The notes beneath the pieces are model-generated. The model searched no databases. It was not told the origin of the DNA and saw only the letters and a list, made by a program, of their open reading frames with translations. Shown here one piece after another: positions 1-6,093 of a stretch of DNA of 7,633 nt. The position numbers were made by a program, and so were the translations under genes. This stretch comes from Planctomycetaceae bacterium (lineage in GTDB: Bacteria; Planctomycetota; Planctomycetia; Planctomycetales; Planctomycetaceae). The stretch covers positions 1 to 7,633 of the forward strand of contig CANJZR010000179.1 of the NCBI GenBank assembly GCA_947479075.1, in the 5' to 3' direction. Positions within the stretch are counted from its first letter, which is position 1; every line of letters starts with the position of its first letter.

Positions 1-19
1 AGAGCGTGGTGGACGCTCT
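1..19. repeat. Perfect 7-bp hairpin at the window edge
   Basis: AGAGCGT (1-7) is the exact reverse complement of ACGCTCT (13-19), with the five-base loop GGTGG between them. It lies about 100 bases beyond the stop of the minus-strand cytochrome gene. There is no T-run on either side, so a terminator role is not supported, and the structure is cut by the window edge. It may belong to a larger palindrome or to the next gene. Confidence 0.3.
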
Positions 20-39
20 CAAGCCTTGGGACGACTTGC

Positions 40-65
40 CACGCCCTTCGAAGACTCAGGGCGTG
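40..65 (-). terminator. Stem-loop downstream of the cytochrome gene, possible terminator
   Basis: CACGCCC (40-46) pairs perfectly with GGGCGTG (59-65) around a 12-base loop that contains TTCGAA. It lies 55 bases past the stop codon of the minus-strand cytochrome gene, where a 3' end is expected. There is no U-tract, so this would be a factor-dependent end or an mRNA-stabilising hairpin. The rest of 1-119 shows no convincing coding sequence. Confidence 0.3.
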
Positions 66-119
66 CCACCCGGGAGTTACGTGCCTCGCTCGACAACGAC
101 AGCGGGGACGCTTCACACG

Positions 120-2087
120 CTATTTTCTAACAGTCTTCTTCTCGACCTTGCCGGGCAGCAGATGCTCCCTCAACTTCTGGATCGGGTCGACTCGTTCCTT
201 CGGAGTCTGGAAGAACTGGTAGCCGAAATCGCTCAGCTTCAGTTTCAGCATCTTTTCCAGACCGATGCGAGCAAACTGCCGGTTGAGGATGAATGGGTCA
301 TCGAGCGCCCGGAGCAGTTCCGGCAAGGCCCAGCGGGCATCGGCTCGGGCCAGGGCATCCGCAGCGACCAGTCGAACAGCTTCCTTGTCACTCGCCATCC
401 AACCGATCGCAGCTGACTTCTGGCGGTCGGGGTAGTTGGCCTGAATTGCCTGCTCATCGAACGTGTTCCCATACCAGTCTTCCAAGTGGGACAACGTCCA
501 GTCGATCGACTGATCAACATGACACATGTTACAGGCATTCATCTGATTCGATTCGATCATCGCACGATTCGTCGGCGTGGAAATCGTATGCGTGCGAACC
601 ACTTCCTGCAGCCCCTCGTTGAACCGCGGCATATGGCAATTCATGCACCGCGATCCTTCATGATTCAGCGGATGGTGCGTGTGGGCGACACGGGCGTCAT
701 CGGGTTCAAACTTCTGGTGACAACTCAGGCAGATTCCGTCGTCGTGGGCCGGCGGTTTCGACCATTCATGCCCGATGGCTTCATGCGGATTGTGACAGTG
801 GACGCACGTCAGCTTTGAATAGCAGGAGCCACGCATCGCGTCCGTGTACTCCGTCGAATTCCAGGTCGCAGTTCCGTTGGCGTATTGGGGCCGGTTGCCT
901 GCATGACATCGACCACACGCCCAGTTCACGTTGTCGTGCGTGCGTCCCAAATCGTATTCCGACGTTTTCGAACGTACCACCACTTCGGGACCACTGGGGA
1001 AGAACTGCGGACGTTTCAGTTTGCCTTCCGCATGCTCTTTCGCCCCCAGATGACATGCCTCGCAGCTGACGCCTAAAGTCACCGCGTGCTTGGTGGCGTC
1101 CAGGCGGTGGAACTCTCGCAGCACTGTTGCAAAATCGTCATCCGACATCTCTGCCGAGGTCCGATTGGCGGGCCACATTTCCGGCCGTGTCTTCGTGACA
1201 TAATCCTCCAGAGATACATCGGTCAGTGTGGGTATATGTCGACCAATTGTCCGTGGGAAACGCACGAACATATCACCAAGCGGGAAGGTGGTATGACAGA
1301 AGTTGCACTGGCTGCGATACAGATCCAAGGTGTTTTCAGCATATTCGTCCATATCGTGCGAGTAGGGCGCTCGCGGCACATAGGGGTCGTGCCGCTCCGC
1401 TTCGGTTGGTTCACTCCCGACATGCACTGCGGGCACCCATTCCTGGCGATCGATCCAGTATCCCAATGGCAGAACGTGGGCCTCGGAATAGAGTGGATGA
1501 TCGGTCGCTTCCGGTCCTTCCAACTGCTTGCCAATGTAATATTGAAAGAATCGGGATCCGATGGTTTGCTCGATGACATATTCGCGGCGGACATCTCCCC
1601 GCTCCAGCCGCATCCGATACTTCTCCGCATCCTTGTAGAACGTCACCTCACCACCGAGATATGAGATCTTTTGATTGTCAAAATTGCCCCGGATCGTTGT
1701 GTTCTCCACCAGCGAGTTCATCCATCGGTGCGGATGAGTGGACCACGATTCGTACTGCTTCTTGTGGCAACTCTTGCAGGATTCTGGACCGGAGTAGTCA
1801 TGCGGGTGGATGTTCGTTGTCGTCGTCTTTGAACTTGCCACCTGTCGAACTTGTTCGGGAATCGGATCCCACCACAGGGTGTAGTCTCCAAAACTCTGGT
1901 GGCGGAATTGGGGAATCGCAGCTGCCGGTCCATTGAGAGGGCTGGCCGTTGGACTGCTGGCCGTCGAGTTGCCCGTCGAACTGTTAACCGTTGATTTCTT
2001 CGGAGCCGTCAAGAACGCGATAACAACGAATCCCAGAACGATCGTCGCCAGTACGCCAATCCTGAGTATTCGCAGGCGACCGCTCAT
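120..2087 (-). CDS. Membrane-anchored octahaem c-type cytochrome with HEAT-like C-terminus
   Basis: The protein has 655 residues from the chosen start. Eight CXXCH haem-binding motifs are visible at about residues 104, 261, 342, 391, 428, 453, 481 and 519 (CKSCH, CNFCH, CEACH, CGRCH, CVHCH, CLSCH, CMNCH, CNMCH). Extra histidines such as HPH near 118, NPHE near 434, HTHH near 469 and RTHT near 498 could be distal ligands, which suggests bis-His electron-transfer haems. One hydrophobic helix (about 10-27) followed by a Ser/Thr/Pro-rich linker (about 32-57) indicates a membrane anchor with the haem domain outside the cytoplasm. Residues about 566-613 resemble a HEAT repeat. The overall pattern recalls the cytochrome c554-like multihaem family. 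Substrate and partners are unknown, and no oxidoreductase subunit gene is adjacent. An in-frame ATG at 2114 would add nine residues. The start at 2087 is preferred because AAAGGG lies just upstream of it, while 2114 has no ribosome-binding site. Confidence 0.9.
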   Translation of the reverse strand: MSGRLRILRIGVLATIVLGFVVIAFLTAPKKSTVNSSTGNSTASSPTASPLNGPAAAIPQFRHQSFGDYTLWWDPIPEQVRQVASSKTTTTNIHPHDYSGPESCKSCHKKQYESWSTHPHRWMNSLVENTTIRGNFDNQKISYLGGEVTFYKDAEKYRMRLERGDVRREYVIEQTIGSRFFQYYIGKQLEGPEATDHPLYSEAHVLPLGYWIDRQEWVPAVHVGSEPTEAERHDPYVPRAPYSHDMDEYAENTLDLYRSQCNFCHTTFPLGDMFVRFPRTIGRHIPTLTDVSLEDYVTKTRPEMWPANRTSAEMSDDDFATVLREFHRLDATKHAVTLGVSCEACHLGAKEHAEGKLKRPQFFPSGPEVVVRSKTSEYDLGRTHDNVNWACGRCHAGNRPQYANGTATWNSTEYTDAMRGSCYSKLTCVHCHNPHEAIGHEWSKPPAHDDGICLSCHQKFEPDDARVAHTHHPLNHEGSRCMNCHMPRFNEGLQEVVRTHTISTPTNRAMIESNQMNACNMCHVDQSIDWTLSHLEDWYGNTFDEQAIQANYPDRQKSAAIGWMASDKEAVRLVAADALARADARWALPELLRALDDPFILNRQFARIGLEKMLKLKLSDFGYQFFQTPKERVDPIQKLREHLLPGKVEKKTVRK

Positions 2088-2161
2088 GAATGCCCTTTCG
2101 TGACTGGTTTGCATTTTGTCCGGGGCGGCCTATCGCGACTGCTTTGCCAACGGACCTGGCG

Positions 2162-2177
2162 GTTTGAGAACTCAAAC
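2162..2177. promoter_or_regulatory. Operator-like palindrome upstream of the cytochrome gene
   Basis: GTTTGAG (2162-2168) and CTCAAAC (2171-2177) are perfect inverted repeats separated by AA. The two-base spacer is too short for an RNA hairpin but suits a dimeric DNA-binding protein. The site is about 75 bases upstream of the cytochrome start codon, in the 299-base spacer between the two minus-strand genes, where a promoter would be expected. No clear -35/-10 pair could be assigned. The regulator is unknown. Confidence 0.35.
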
Positions 2178-2347
2178 ACCGTCAGAATACCGCGGGGCAA
2201 TGGCACAGGGAAGTAAAGTGGCCGCCAGGTGAAGCAGGTTGGCGGGCTCTGCAGCATCGCAGTGGGGTATGCCACAGGTAGCTCAACCAGAGTGGACTCT
2301 TGGCGTCGAAACAATCGGCTGCTCTGTGACTACCGATCAGGTGGCCA

Positions 2348-2382
2348 CCGGAGATGAACTGATGGCTGTGACTGGTCTCCGG
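2348..2382 (-). terminator. Stem-loop after the small membrane protein gene
   Basis: CCGGAGA (2348-2354) pairs perfectly with TCTCCGG (2376-2382) around a 21-base loop. It begins four bases past the stop codon of the minus-strand gene 2387-2614. No U-tract follows on the minus strand, so this is either a weak terminator or an mRNA 3'-end hairpin. If it terminates, the cytochrome gene needs its own promoter in 2088-2347. Confidence 0.3.
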
Positions 2383-2386
2383 CGAT

Positions 2387-2614
2387 TCACGTTCTGAAAG
2401 CAAAAGAAAGCATTCGTCCAAAACGCCTCGCGATACCGGGTATCGACGGATGCACAAAAACCAGTATCGGCAGCAGGATGATAAAACTGATCACCATAAA
2501 TGGAATCACCCCAGTGATGACCCCTAAGACAACTAAAAGGATGTTGACCAGCTTGGTCAACCAGTTGACTTGCAGTTCCAAATCATGAACTTGTGTCGAG
2601 GCTGGTTCGTTCAT
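2387..2614 (-). CDS. Small two-helix membrane protein, unknown function
   Basis: This is a 75-residue protein that I do not recognise. Residues 1-20 form a polar, acidic N-terminus. Residues about 22-54 are almost entirely hydrophobic, with glycines at 31 and 35 and a proline at 38 near the middle, as in a helical hairpin of two membrane spans. The tail (about 60-75) is basic (ARRFGR), which by the positive-inside rule suggests a cytoplasmic C-terminus. The start is supported by a strong ribosome-binding site, AAAGGGGGG at 2619-2627, four bases before the ATG. The gene is co-oriented with the cytochrome gene 299 bases downstream and divergent from the gene at 2833. A link to the cytochrome is possible but unproven. 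Confidence 0.65.
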   Translation of the reverse strand: MNEPASTQVHDLELQVNWLTKLVNILLVVLGVITGVIPFMVISFIILLPILVFVHPSIPGIARRFGRMLSFAFRT

Positions 2615-2832
2615 CAGTCCCCCCTTTGGCAGGAACGTAATTCTTAAATGTTGAGTTAGAAGTCTACCCTTTGAGTTGTGACGAAGGCAAGACGAACCAA
2701 GCGGTCAGGTGGCCCGGCCCGCATTGACCGAATCGCGTCCTGACAAGAAGCTTCCGGCCATGCGTTGGCCACTCGCGGCCGGCTTCAAGTTGTACTCAGT
2801 GACAGAACAGTCGCTCCGTAGCAAGGATCACC

Positions 2833-3390
2833 ATGCGTGCCCTGGTTGCTCTACTGGCTCTCTTCGGAACGTTTACGTTCCTCGGAGGGCGGGATTTGTG
2901 GCTGGCGATCAAGGCGGACTCGGAGCCGGATCGGTTAACGGCCCGGCAGCTGATCGACCGGGGAGCGGAGGGAAACCCGTTTGTGGAGGTCTCGGAGTTC
3001 TTTCTCGGCGACAACTTCGTCTTTGAGGAAAAGGAAGGCAAATGGCAGACGGTGTGGCTGCCGGTCGGCCCGGCGGAGAATCAGGGTGAGCCGCTGACTG
3101 CGGTCAAGCTGGTGGTGAAGACGAACTCTGTCAATTCGGAAGCGGATCTTCCTGGTATTGCCGCGATGCCCAGCCTGCGCGGGATGATCATGAACCACGT
3201 CAGCTCGATGGGCAGTGACGAACACAAGATCCTGGCCAGCTCGTACCCGGGCACCAACATCAACGAAGTCCTCATCTTTGAGCTGAACAAAGACCCAGCC
3301 CAGATGAAACAGCTGGGGGGAGCATTCCTCGGTATCGGGATCGTCGGGCTGCTGGTCACGGCAGTGGTGGCTTATCGGCAGTTTCGATGA
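2833..3390 (+). CDS. Protein anchored by N- and C-terminal helices, unknown function
   Basis: This 185-residue protein has a hydrophobic N-terminal helix (about 3-18), either a signal anchor or a signal peptide. A soluble middle domain of about 140 residues follows, and a second membrane helix lies near the C-terminus (about 162-180) before the tail YRQFR. The middle domain is probably extracytoplasmic. It contains LTARQLIDRG (35-44) and the aromatic stretch WQTVWLPVGP (71-80), followed by a segment that reads like beta strands. No catalytic motif or cysteine pair is evident and I do not recognise the family. AAGGA is placed well before the ATG at 2833 and supports this start. The gene is transcribed away from 2387-2614, so the 218-base spacer 2615-2832 should hold both promoters, although no consensus could be fixed. 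Confidence 0.75.
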   Translation: MRALVALLALFGTFTFLGGRDLWLAIKADSEPDRLTARQLIDRGAEGNPFVEVSEFFLGDNFVFEEKEGKWQTVWLPVGPAENQGEPLTAVKLVVKTNSVNSEADLPGIAAMPSLRGMIMNHVSSMGSDEHKILASSYPGTNINEVLIFELNKDPAQMKQLGGAFLGIGIVGLLVTAVVAYRQFR

Positions 3391-3399
3391 GTCATGGGA

Positions 3400-3421
3400 G
3401 ATTTCATACAGATGAGAAATC
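3400..3421 (+). repeat. Short hairpin in the spacer after the two-helix-anchored protein
   Basis: GATTTC (3400-3405) is the reverse complement of GAAATC (3416-3421), with a 10-base loop. It starts 10 bases after the stop at 3390. The stem is A/T-rich and weak, and the nearest T-run (3458-3462) is too far away for a classic terminator. The spacer 3391-3497 shows nothing else. Confidence 0.2.
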
Positions 3422-3497
3422 GCAATGGAATAGAGGTCCGTCAGAGAGTATGGTGACTTTTTAATTGATTGGACGATGGCTCCGCAGGGAAGATGAG

Positions 3498-4028
3498 ATG
3501 GAGTACTCCACTGAAATCCCCGGCAAGCACCTACTCCATAAAGCCGATTCACTGAGGGGGCGGTTAATACGTCACTGGCGGGGATGGCTGGTGGGGACAG
3601 TGTTGCTGTTACTCATCGGTGGGTTCGTACTTAATGAGTACCATCGAAATTCCGTCCGACGGCTGGAACTGGCGGCGAATCAGATCGTGATTGGCAGCGA
3701 CTGGCGCAGCATCTGGACTGCAGACAAGGCTCTGTGCTACGAGCCCGTCTTCTCTTCATCCCTTAATGGGTCGGCGAGTGAGGAGTATGTGTATGGGGGA
3801 CCAATTGGACACATGACTTCTGGTATCTCCTGGACCTTGTATGGATCTCCGCTGACCTCACGCTGGTCAGGCTGGTTTCATCCGTATGCACGCTATCCCG
3901 TCAGTGTCGTCGTGGACCAGGGTGGTCAGGGCAAGGTGATTGGTGTTCGAGCAGGCCTTCGCTGGCGTGGGGTGAGAGACACTTCGGAGACTCAGACACC
4001 AACCATTAAACAGCCCCCTGAAGAGTGA
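3498..4028 (+). CDS. Single-pass membrane protein with GSDW motif, paralogue A
   Basis: This is a 176-residue protein of unknown function. A basic N-terminus (about 20-30) leads into one membrane helix (about 30-47), which should leave the remainder outside the cytoplasm. The outer domain carries GSDW (66-69), IWTAD (72-76), YVYGGP (97-102) and a strand-turn-strand stretch ending VVDQGGQGKVIGV (138-150). The same motifs occur at nearly the same positions in the protein at 5332-5892, so the two are paralogues. The layout (short helix with GSDW, then strands ending in a GKV-type turn) loosely recalls the small BamE/SmpA fold, but this is a weak inference. The ATG at 3498 is preferred over an in-frame TTG at 3465 because AGGGA lies seven bases before it. 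It precedes the glycosidase-like gene by 117 bases. Confidence 0.75.
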   Translation: MEYSTEIPGKHLLHKADSLRGRLIRHWRGWLVGTVLLLLIGGFVLNEYHRNSVRRLELAANQIVIGSDWRSIWTADKALCYEPVFSSSLNGSASEEYVYGGPIGHMTSGISWTLYGSPLTSRWSGWFHPYARYPVSVVVDQGGQGKVIGVRAGLRWRGVRDTSETQTPTIKQPPEE

Positions 4029-4145
4029 TTGCTTGCCAGAAGAGGGCGCTTACTGACGACCTGTTAATAAGCTACGATCTCAATCACTCGACTCAGCATC
4101 GGCGAGTCAAAGCCCTGGCCAGTGGCACCTGACTCAATCGAGCGA

Positions 4146-5132
4146 ATGTCTCTGGTCGCATCATTCACTTTCCGAGAGCCAACGTTGAAGATCCTCCTTG
4201 CGTGCTTTGTACTCCTCACCTCCCTACACGCAGCGGAGCTGACGCCGATTCTGCGCGGCACAGCTGAGACAGAACTCGGCGTGCATCGCGAGGGGAACGT
4301 CTATGCCCCGGAGGTGCAGCGGGTGGGGGACCGGTGGTTGATGTGGTACGGCGGGCAGGGGCGTGATGGGCATGACCGGATTCATCTGGCGACATCGACC
4401 GACTTGAAGGCGTGGGACAAGCAAGGCGTCGTACTGGATGAGGCTGGGGTCAATCATGTGAACGATCCCAGCGTGGTACGTGTCGGGGATGTGTGGTGGA
4501 TGTTCTACACGCGGGCGGAGCATGGGATCAGCGATGAGATCGCAGCTGCGACTTCGACGGATGGAGTGCATTGGGAGCTGCGGGGCGTGGTGCTGGCTCC
4601 GGGGGAGGGGGATGCGTGGGACTCGCTGATCGTGGGGCGGCCATCGGTGCTGTATGAGGAGGGCCGGTTCCGGATGTGGTACGACGGTTGTGGTTTGAAG
4701 CCGGGGCAGGTGCGGCCGACTTCGGACAAGCCCGAGGCGTTGCTGGCCGTCGCCACCGGGCGGGCGGTGGGGTATGCGGAGTCGACCGACGGGCTGCATT
4801 GGAAGCGGCACGGTACGGCACCGATCTACGGCGAGGGTGCCGGGGCCTTGCATGTCAGTCGGGTCGATGGCGGGTATGTAATGCTCTACGAGTCCCACGC
4901 GGGTACGCGGTGGGCGTCGAGCCGGGATGGGCTGACGTGGACGACGCGAGGGGTCTTGGCGGCGACGAGTGGAGGAGAGGCCGACCGGGGCGGGCATGTG
5001 ACGCCGTTCCTGCTGGCTGATCAAGGGCCAGGGCCGCGGCAGCTGTTCGTGGGGAGTAACTCGGGGGACTGGTCGAAGAACTGGATTGGGGGGATCGAGG
5101 TCGAACGGATTGAGGTGTTAGGTGAGAAGTAG
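4146..5132 (+). CDS. Secreted five-bladed beta-propeller glycosidase-like protein (GH43/GH32-like)
   Basis: The protein has 328 residues from the ATG at 4146. A hydrophobic segment (about 15-28, LKILLACFVLL) ending LHA-AE looks like a signal peptide, so export is likely. The mature part repeats blade-like units: MWYGG (66-70), MFYT (119-122), MWYDG (177-181) and MLYE (246-249). Between them lie Asp-box-like turns of the form S-x-D-x-x-x-W at 84-90, 137-143, 213-219 and 259-265. NDPSVV (106-111) and GRPSVLY (164-170) resemble blade-start motifs of family 43/32/130-type propellers. That fold usually acts on glycosidic bonds of plant or algal polysaccharides, but the substrate cannot be read here and the catalytic acids are not assigned. 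The start is uncertain: GTG at 4122 and TTG at 4185 are in frame, and the TTG would give a more compact signal peptide preceded by GAGAG. Paralogous GSDW genes flank it on both sides. Confidence 0.8.
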   Translation: MSLVASFTFREPTLKILLACFVLLTSLHAAELTPILRGTAETELGVHREGNVYAPEVQRVGDRWLMWYGGQGRDGHDRIHLATSTDLKAWDKQGVVLDEAGVNHVNDPSVVRVGDVWWMFYTRAEHGISDEIAAATSTDGVHWELRGVVLAPGEGDAWDSLIVGRPSVLYEEGRFRMWYDGCGLKPGQVRPTSDKPEALLAVATGRAVGYAESTDGLHWKRHGTAPIYGEGAGALHVSRVDGGYVMLYESHAGTRWASSRDGLTWTTRGVLAATSGGEADRGGHVTPFLLADQGPGPRQLFVGSNSGDWSKNWIGGIEVERIEVLGEK

Positions 5133-5169
5133 TTCGTTTCTTGTATCTACACTGGAATAAGTAGAGTGT

Positions 5170-5250
5170 ACAGGCACCCGGTCCGGCCTCATTCGGCTCC
5201 GCCGCCCCGGTAGCCCAAAGCGGCCACTGGGACCCCCTGTGTCACTTTTT
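5170..5250 (+). terminator. Long imperfect inverted repeat followed by a T-run
   Basis: Paired blocks nest around a GC-rich centre: ACAGG (5170-5174) with CCTGT (5236-5240), GGTCC (5180-5184) with GGACC (5230-5234), and GGCC (5185-5188) with GGCC (5222-5225). TTTTT follows at 5246-5250. It lies 37 bases past the glycosidase stop and could end that transcript. It is bigger than a typical terminator and could instead be a structured dispersed repeat. The rest of 5133-5331 shows nothing else. Confidence 0.3.
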
Positions 5251-5331
5251 GGTGAGGAGCAAATGAGGTTGTATCTCGGCATACATTATCTGAAGATGAG
5301 ACCTATGGGATATTTCTAAACGGAGCCCCTA

Positions 5332-5892
5332 ATGACATCTCATGGCAATCAAGCTGTGACTGCGTATGACACGGAAATCGCCATTGCTCGGACAACTCGA
5401 GGGCGGTGGCTGCGGTGGACAGTGTGGGCAGTTCTGTTGTTGCTGGTGGGTGGAATTGCACTCTATGAGATTCAGCAACATCATATCACCCGTCTTGAAC
5501 AGGCTACGGAACAAATTCAGCTCGGCAGTGACTGGAAAAAAGTTTGGACAGCAGACCAGGATCTGTGGGGATCGCCAGCGTTCATCTCCGAGGGTATTCC
5601 GTCCAACGGCACACAGGAATTCATCTATGGGGGACCGACGAGTCGTATCGGAACTCACATTGGCTGGAATTTGCCATACTGGGATTTTGTGCAGCGTCGA
5701 TCCGAGGGGCTTCGTCTCAGGGCCCAATGCCCTGTGGGCATCGTTGTCGACCAAAACGGACACGGCAAAGTGGTGGGCGTACTGATCCGTGATAAATGCC
5801 GCGGATTCCGTCCCGTCGGGAGGCAACGAGTTCGACCTGGAAATGCGATTCTTTCCAATCCGGCTGTACGACCTTTATCGCCACCGCGCTGA
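5332..5892 (+). CDS. Single-pass membrane protein with GSDW motif, paralogue B
   Basis: This 186-residue protein of unknown function is paralogous to the one at 3498-4028. A basic N-terminus (RGRWLR, 23-28) precedes one membrane helix (about 29-46). The presumed extracytoplasmic domain has GSDW (65-68), VWTAD (71-75), FIYGGP (97-102) and VVDQNGHGKVVGV (138-150), all within one residue of their places in paralogue A. In residues 133-150, 12 of 18 positions are identical between the two. The C-terminal 30 or so residues (RGFRP onward) are basic and proline-rich and do not match paralogue A. They may be an extension by read-through into former non-coding sequence. GGAG at 5322-5325 lies six bases before the ATG. 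No gene follows until leuS; the 201-base spacer 5893-6093 contains hairpins only. Confidence 0.75.
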   Translation: MTSHGNQAVTAYDTEIAIARTTRGRWLRWTVWAVLLLLVGGIALYEIQQHHITRLEQATEQIQLGSDWKKVWTADQDLWGSPAFISEGIPSNGTQEFIYGGPTSRIGTHIGWNLPYWDFVQRRSEGLRLRAQCPVGIVVDQNGHGKVVGVLIRDKCRGFRPVGRQRVRPGNAILSNPAVRPLSPPR

Positions 5893-5986
5893 ACGTGGTC
5901 TCGTGGCCTCGCACTCCATACACTGCGTGCTTGCGCGTGGAAAGGCGGGCGGTGAACCCTTGATGGGGGTTGGCTGTCTTTGTCTG

Positions 5987-6011
5987 CGGCAGATTCCAGG
6001 CTGTCGTTTTT
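5987..6011 (+). terminator. Candidate intrinsic terminator between paralogue B and leuS
   Basis: CGGCAG (5987-5992) pairs with CTGTCG (6001-6006) through six pairs, one of them a G-T wobble, around an eight-base loop. TTTTT follows at once (6007-6011). The hairpin-plus-T-run layout fits a Rho-independent terminator for the gene ending at 5892, and would insulate leuS from upstream transcription. The stem is short, so confidence is modest. Confidence 0.4.
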
Positions 6012-6026
6012 CTCTGCGTCCATACA

Positions 6027-6060
6027 CGGCAGACTCATGTCTGCCGCTCGCTTTGGCGAG
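6027..6060. repeat. Tandem hairpins upstream of leuS, divergent half-unit of the leuS palindromic repeat
   Basis: CGGCAGAC (6027-6034) pairs perfectly with GTCTGCCG (6039-6046) around TCAT. CTCGC (6047-6051) then pairs with GCGAG (6056-6060) around TTTG. Read another way, a 6-bp stem GCAGAC/GTCTGC with loop TCAT is followed directly by CGCTCGCT. That is the order and spacing of the right-hand half-units inside leuS, which have 6-bp stems, loops TGAC or TCAC, then CGCTCGCC. It may therefore be a diverged single half-unit. It lies 34 bases before the leuS ATG, so an effect on leuS mRNA is also possible. Confidence 0.5.
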
Positions 6061-6093
6061 AACAAAACACACTCACTCGATTGATCGCACACC

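Noticed and set aside
1086..1664. A 192-codon plus-strand open frame opposite the cytochrome
   Set aside because: The minus strand here carries haem motifs, and this frame has no recognisable domain.
2935..3552. A 205-codon minus-strand open frame across two plus-strand genes
   Set aside because: It spans a spacer and overlaps two plus-strand genes that have ribosome-binding sites and membrane helices. Its own composition is unremarkable.
4224..5024. A 266-codon open frame antisense to the glycosidase-like gene
   Set aside because: It is rich in Pro, Arg and His with no recognisable motif, while the plus strand gives a signal peptide and propeller repeats.
5944..5967. Left-hand half-unit beginning GGCGGGCG upstream of leuS
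   Set aside because: The tag differs by one base, but the following sequence does not form the 6-bp hairpin with a four-base loop, so the match is probably chance.
5981..6093. T-box riboswitch upstream of leuS
   Set aside because: No T-box consensus or specifier-loop architecture is visible, and T-box control of leuS is typical of Firmicutes.
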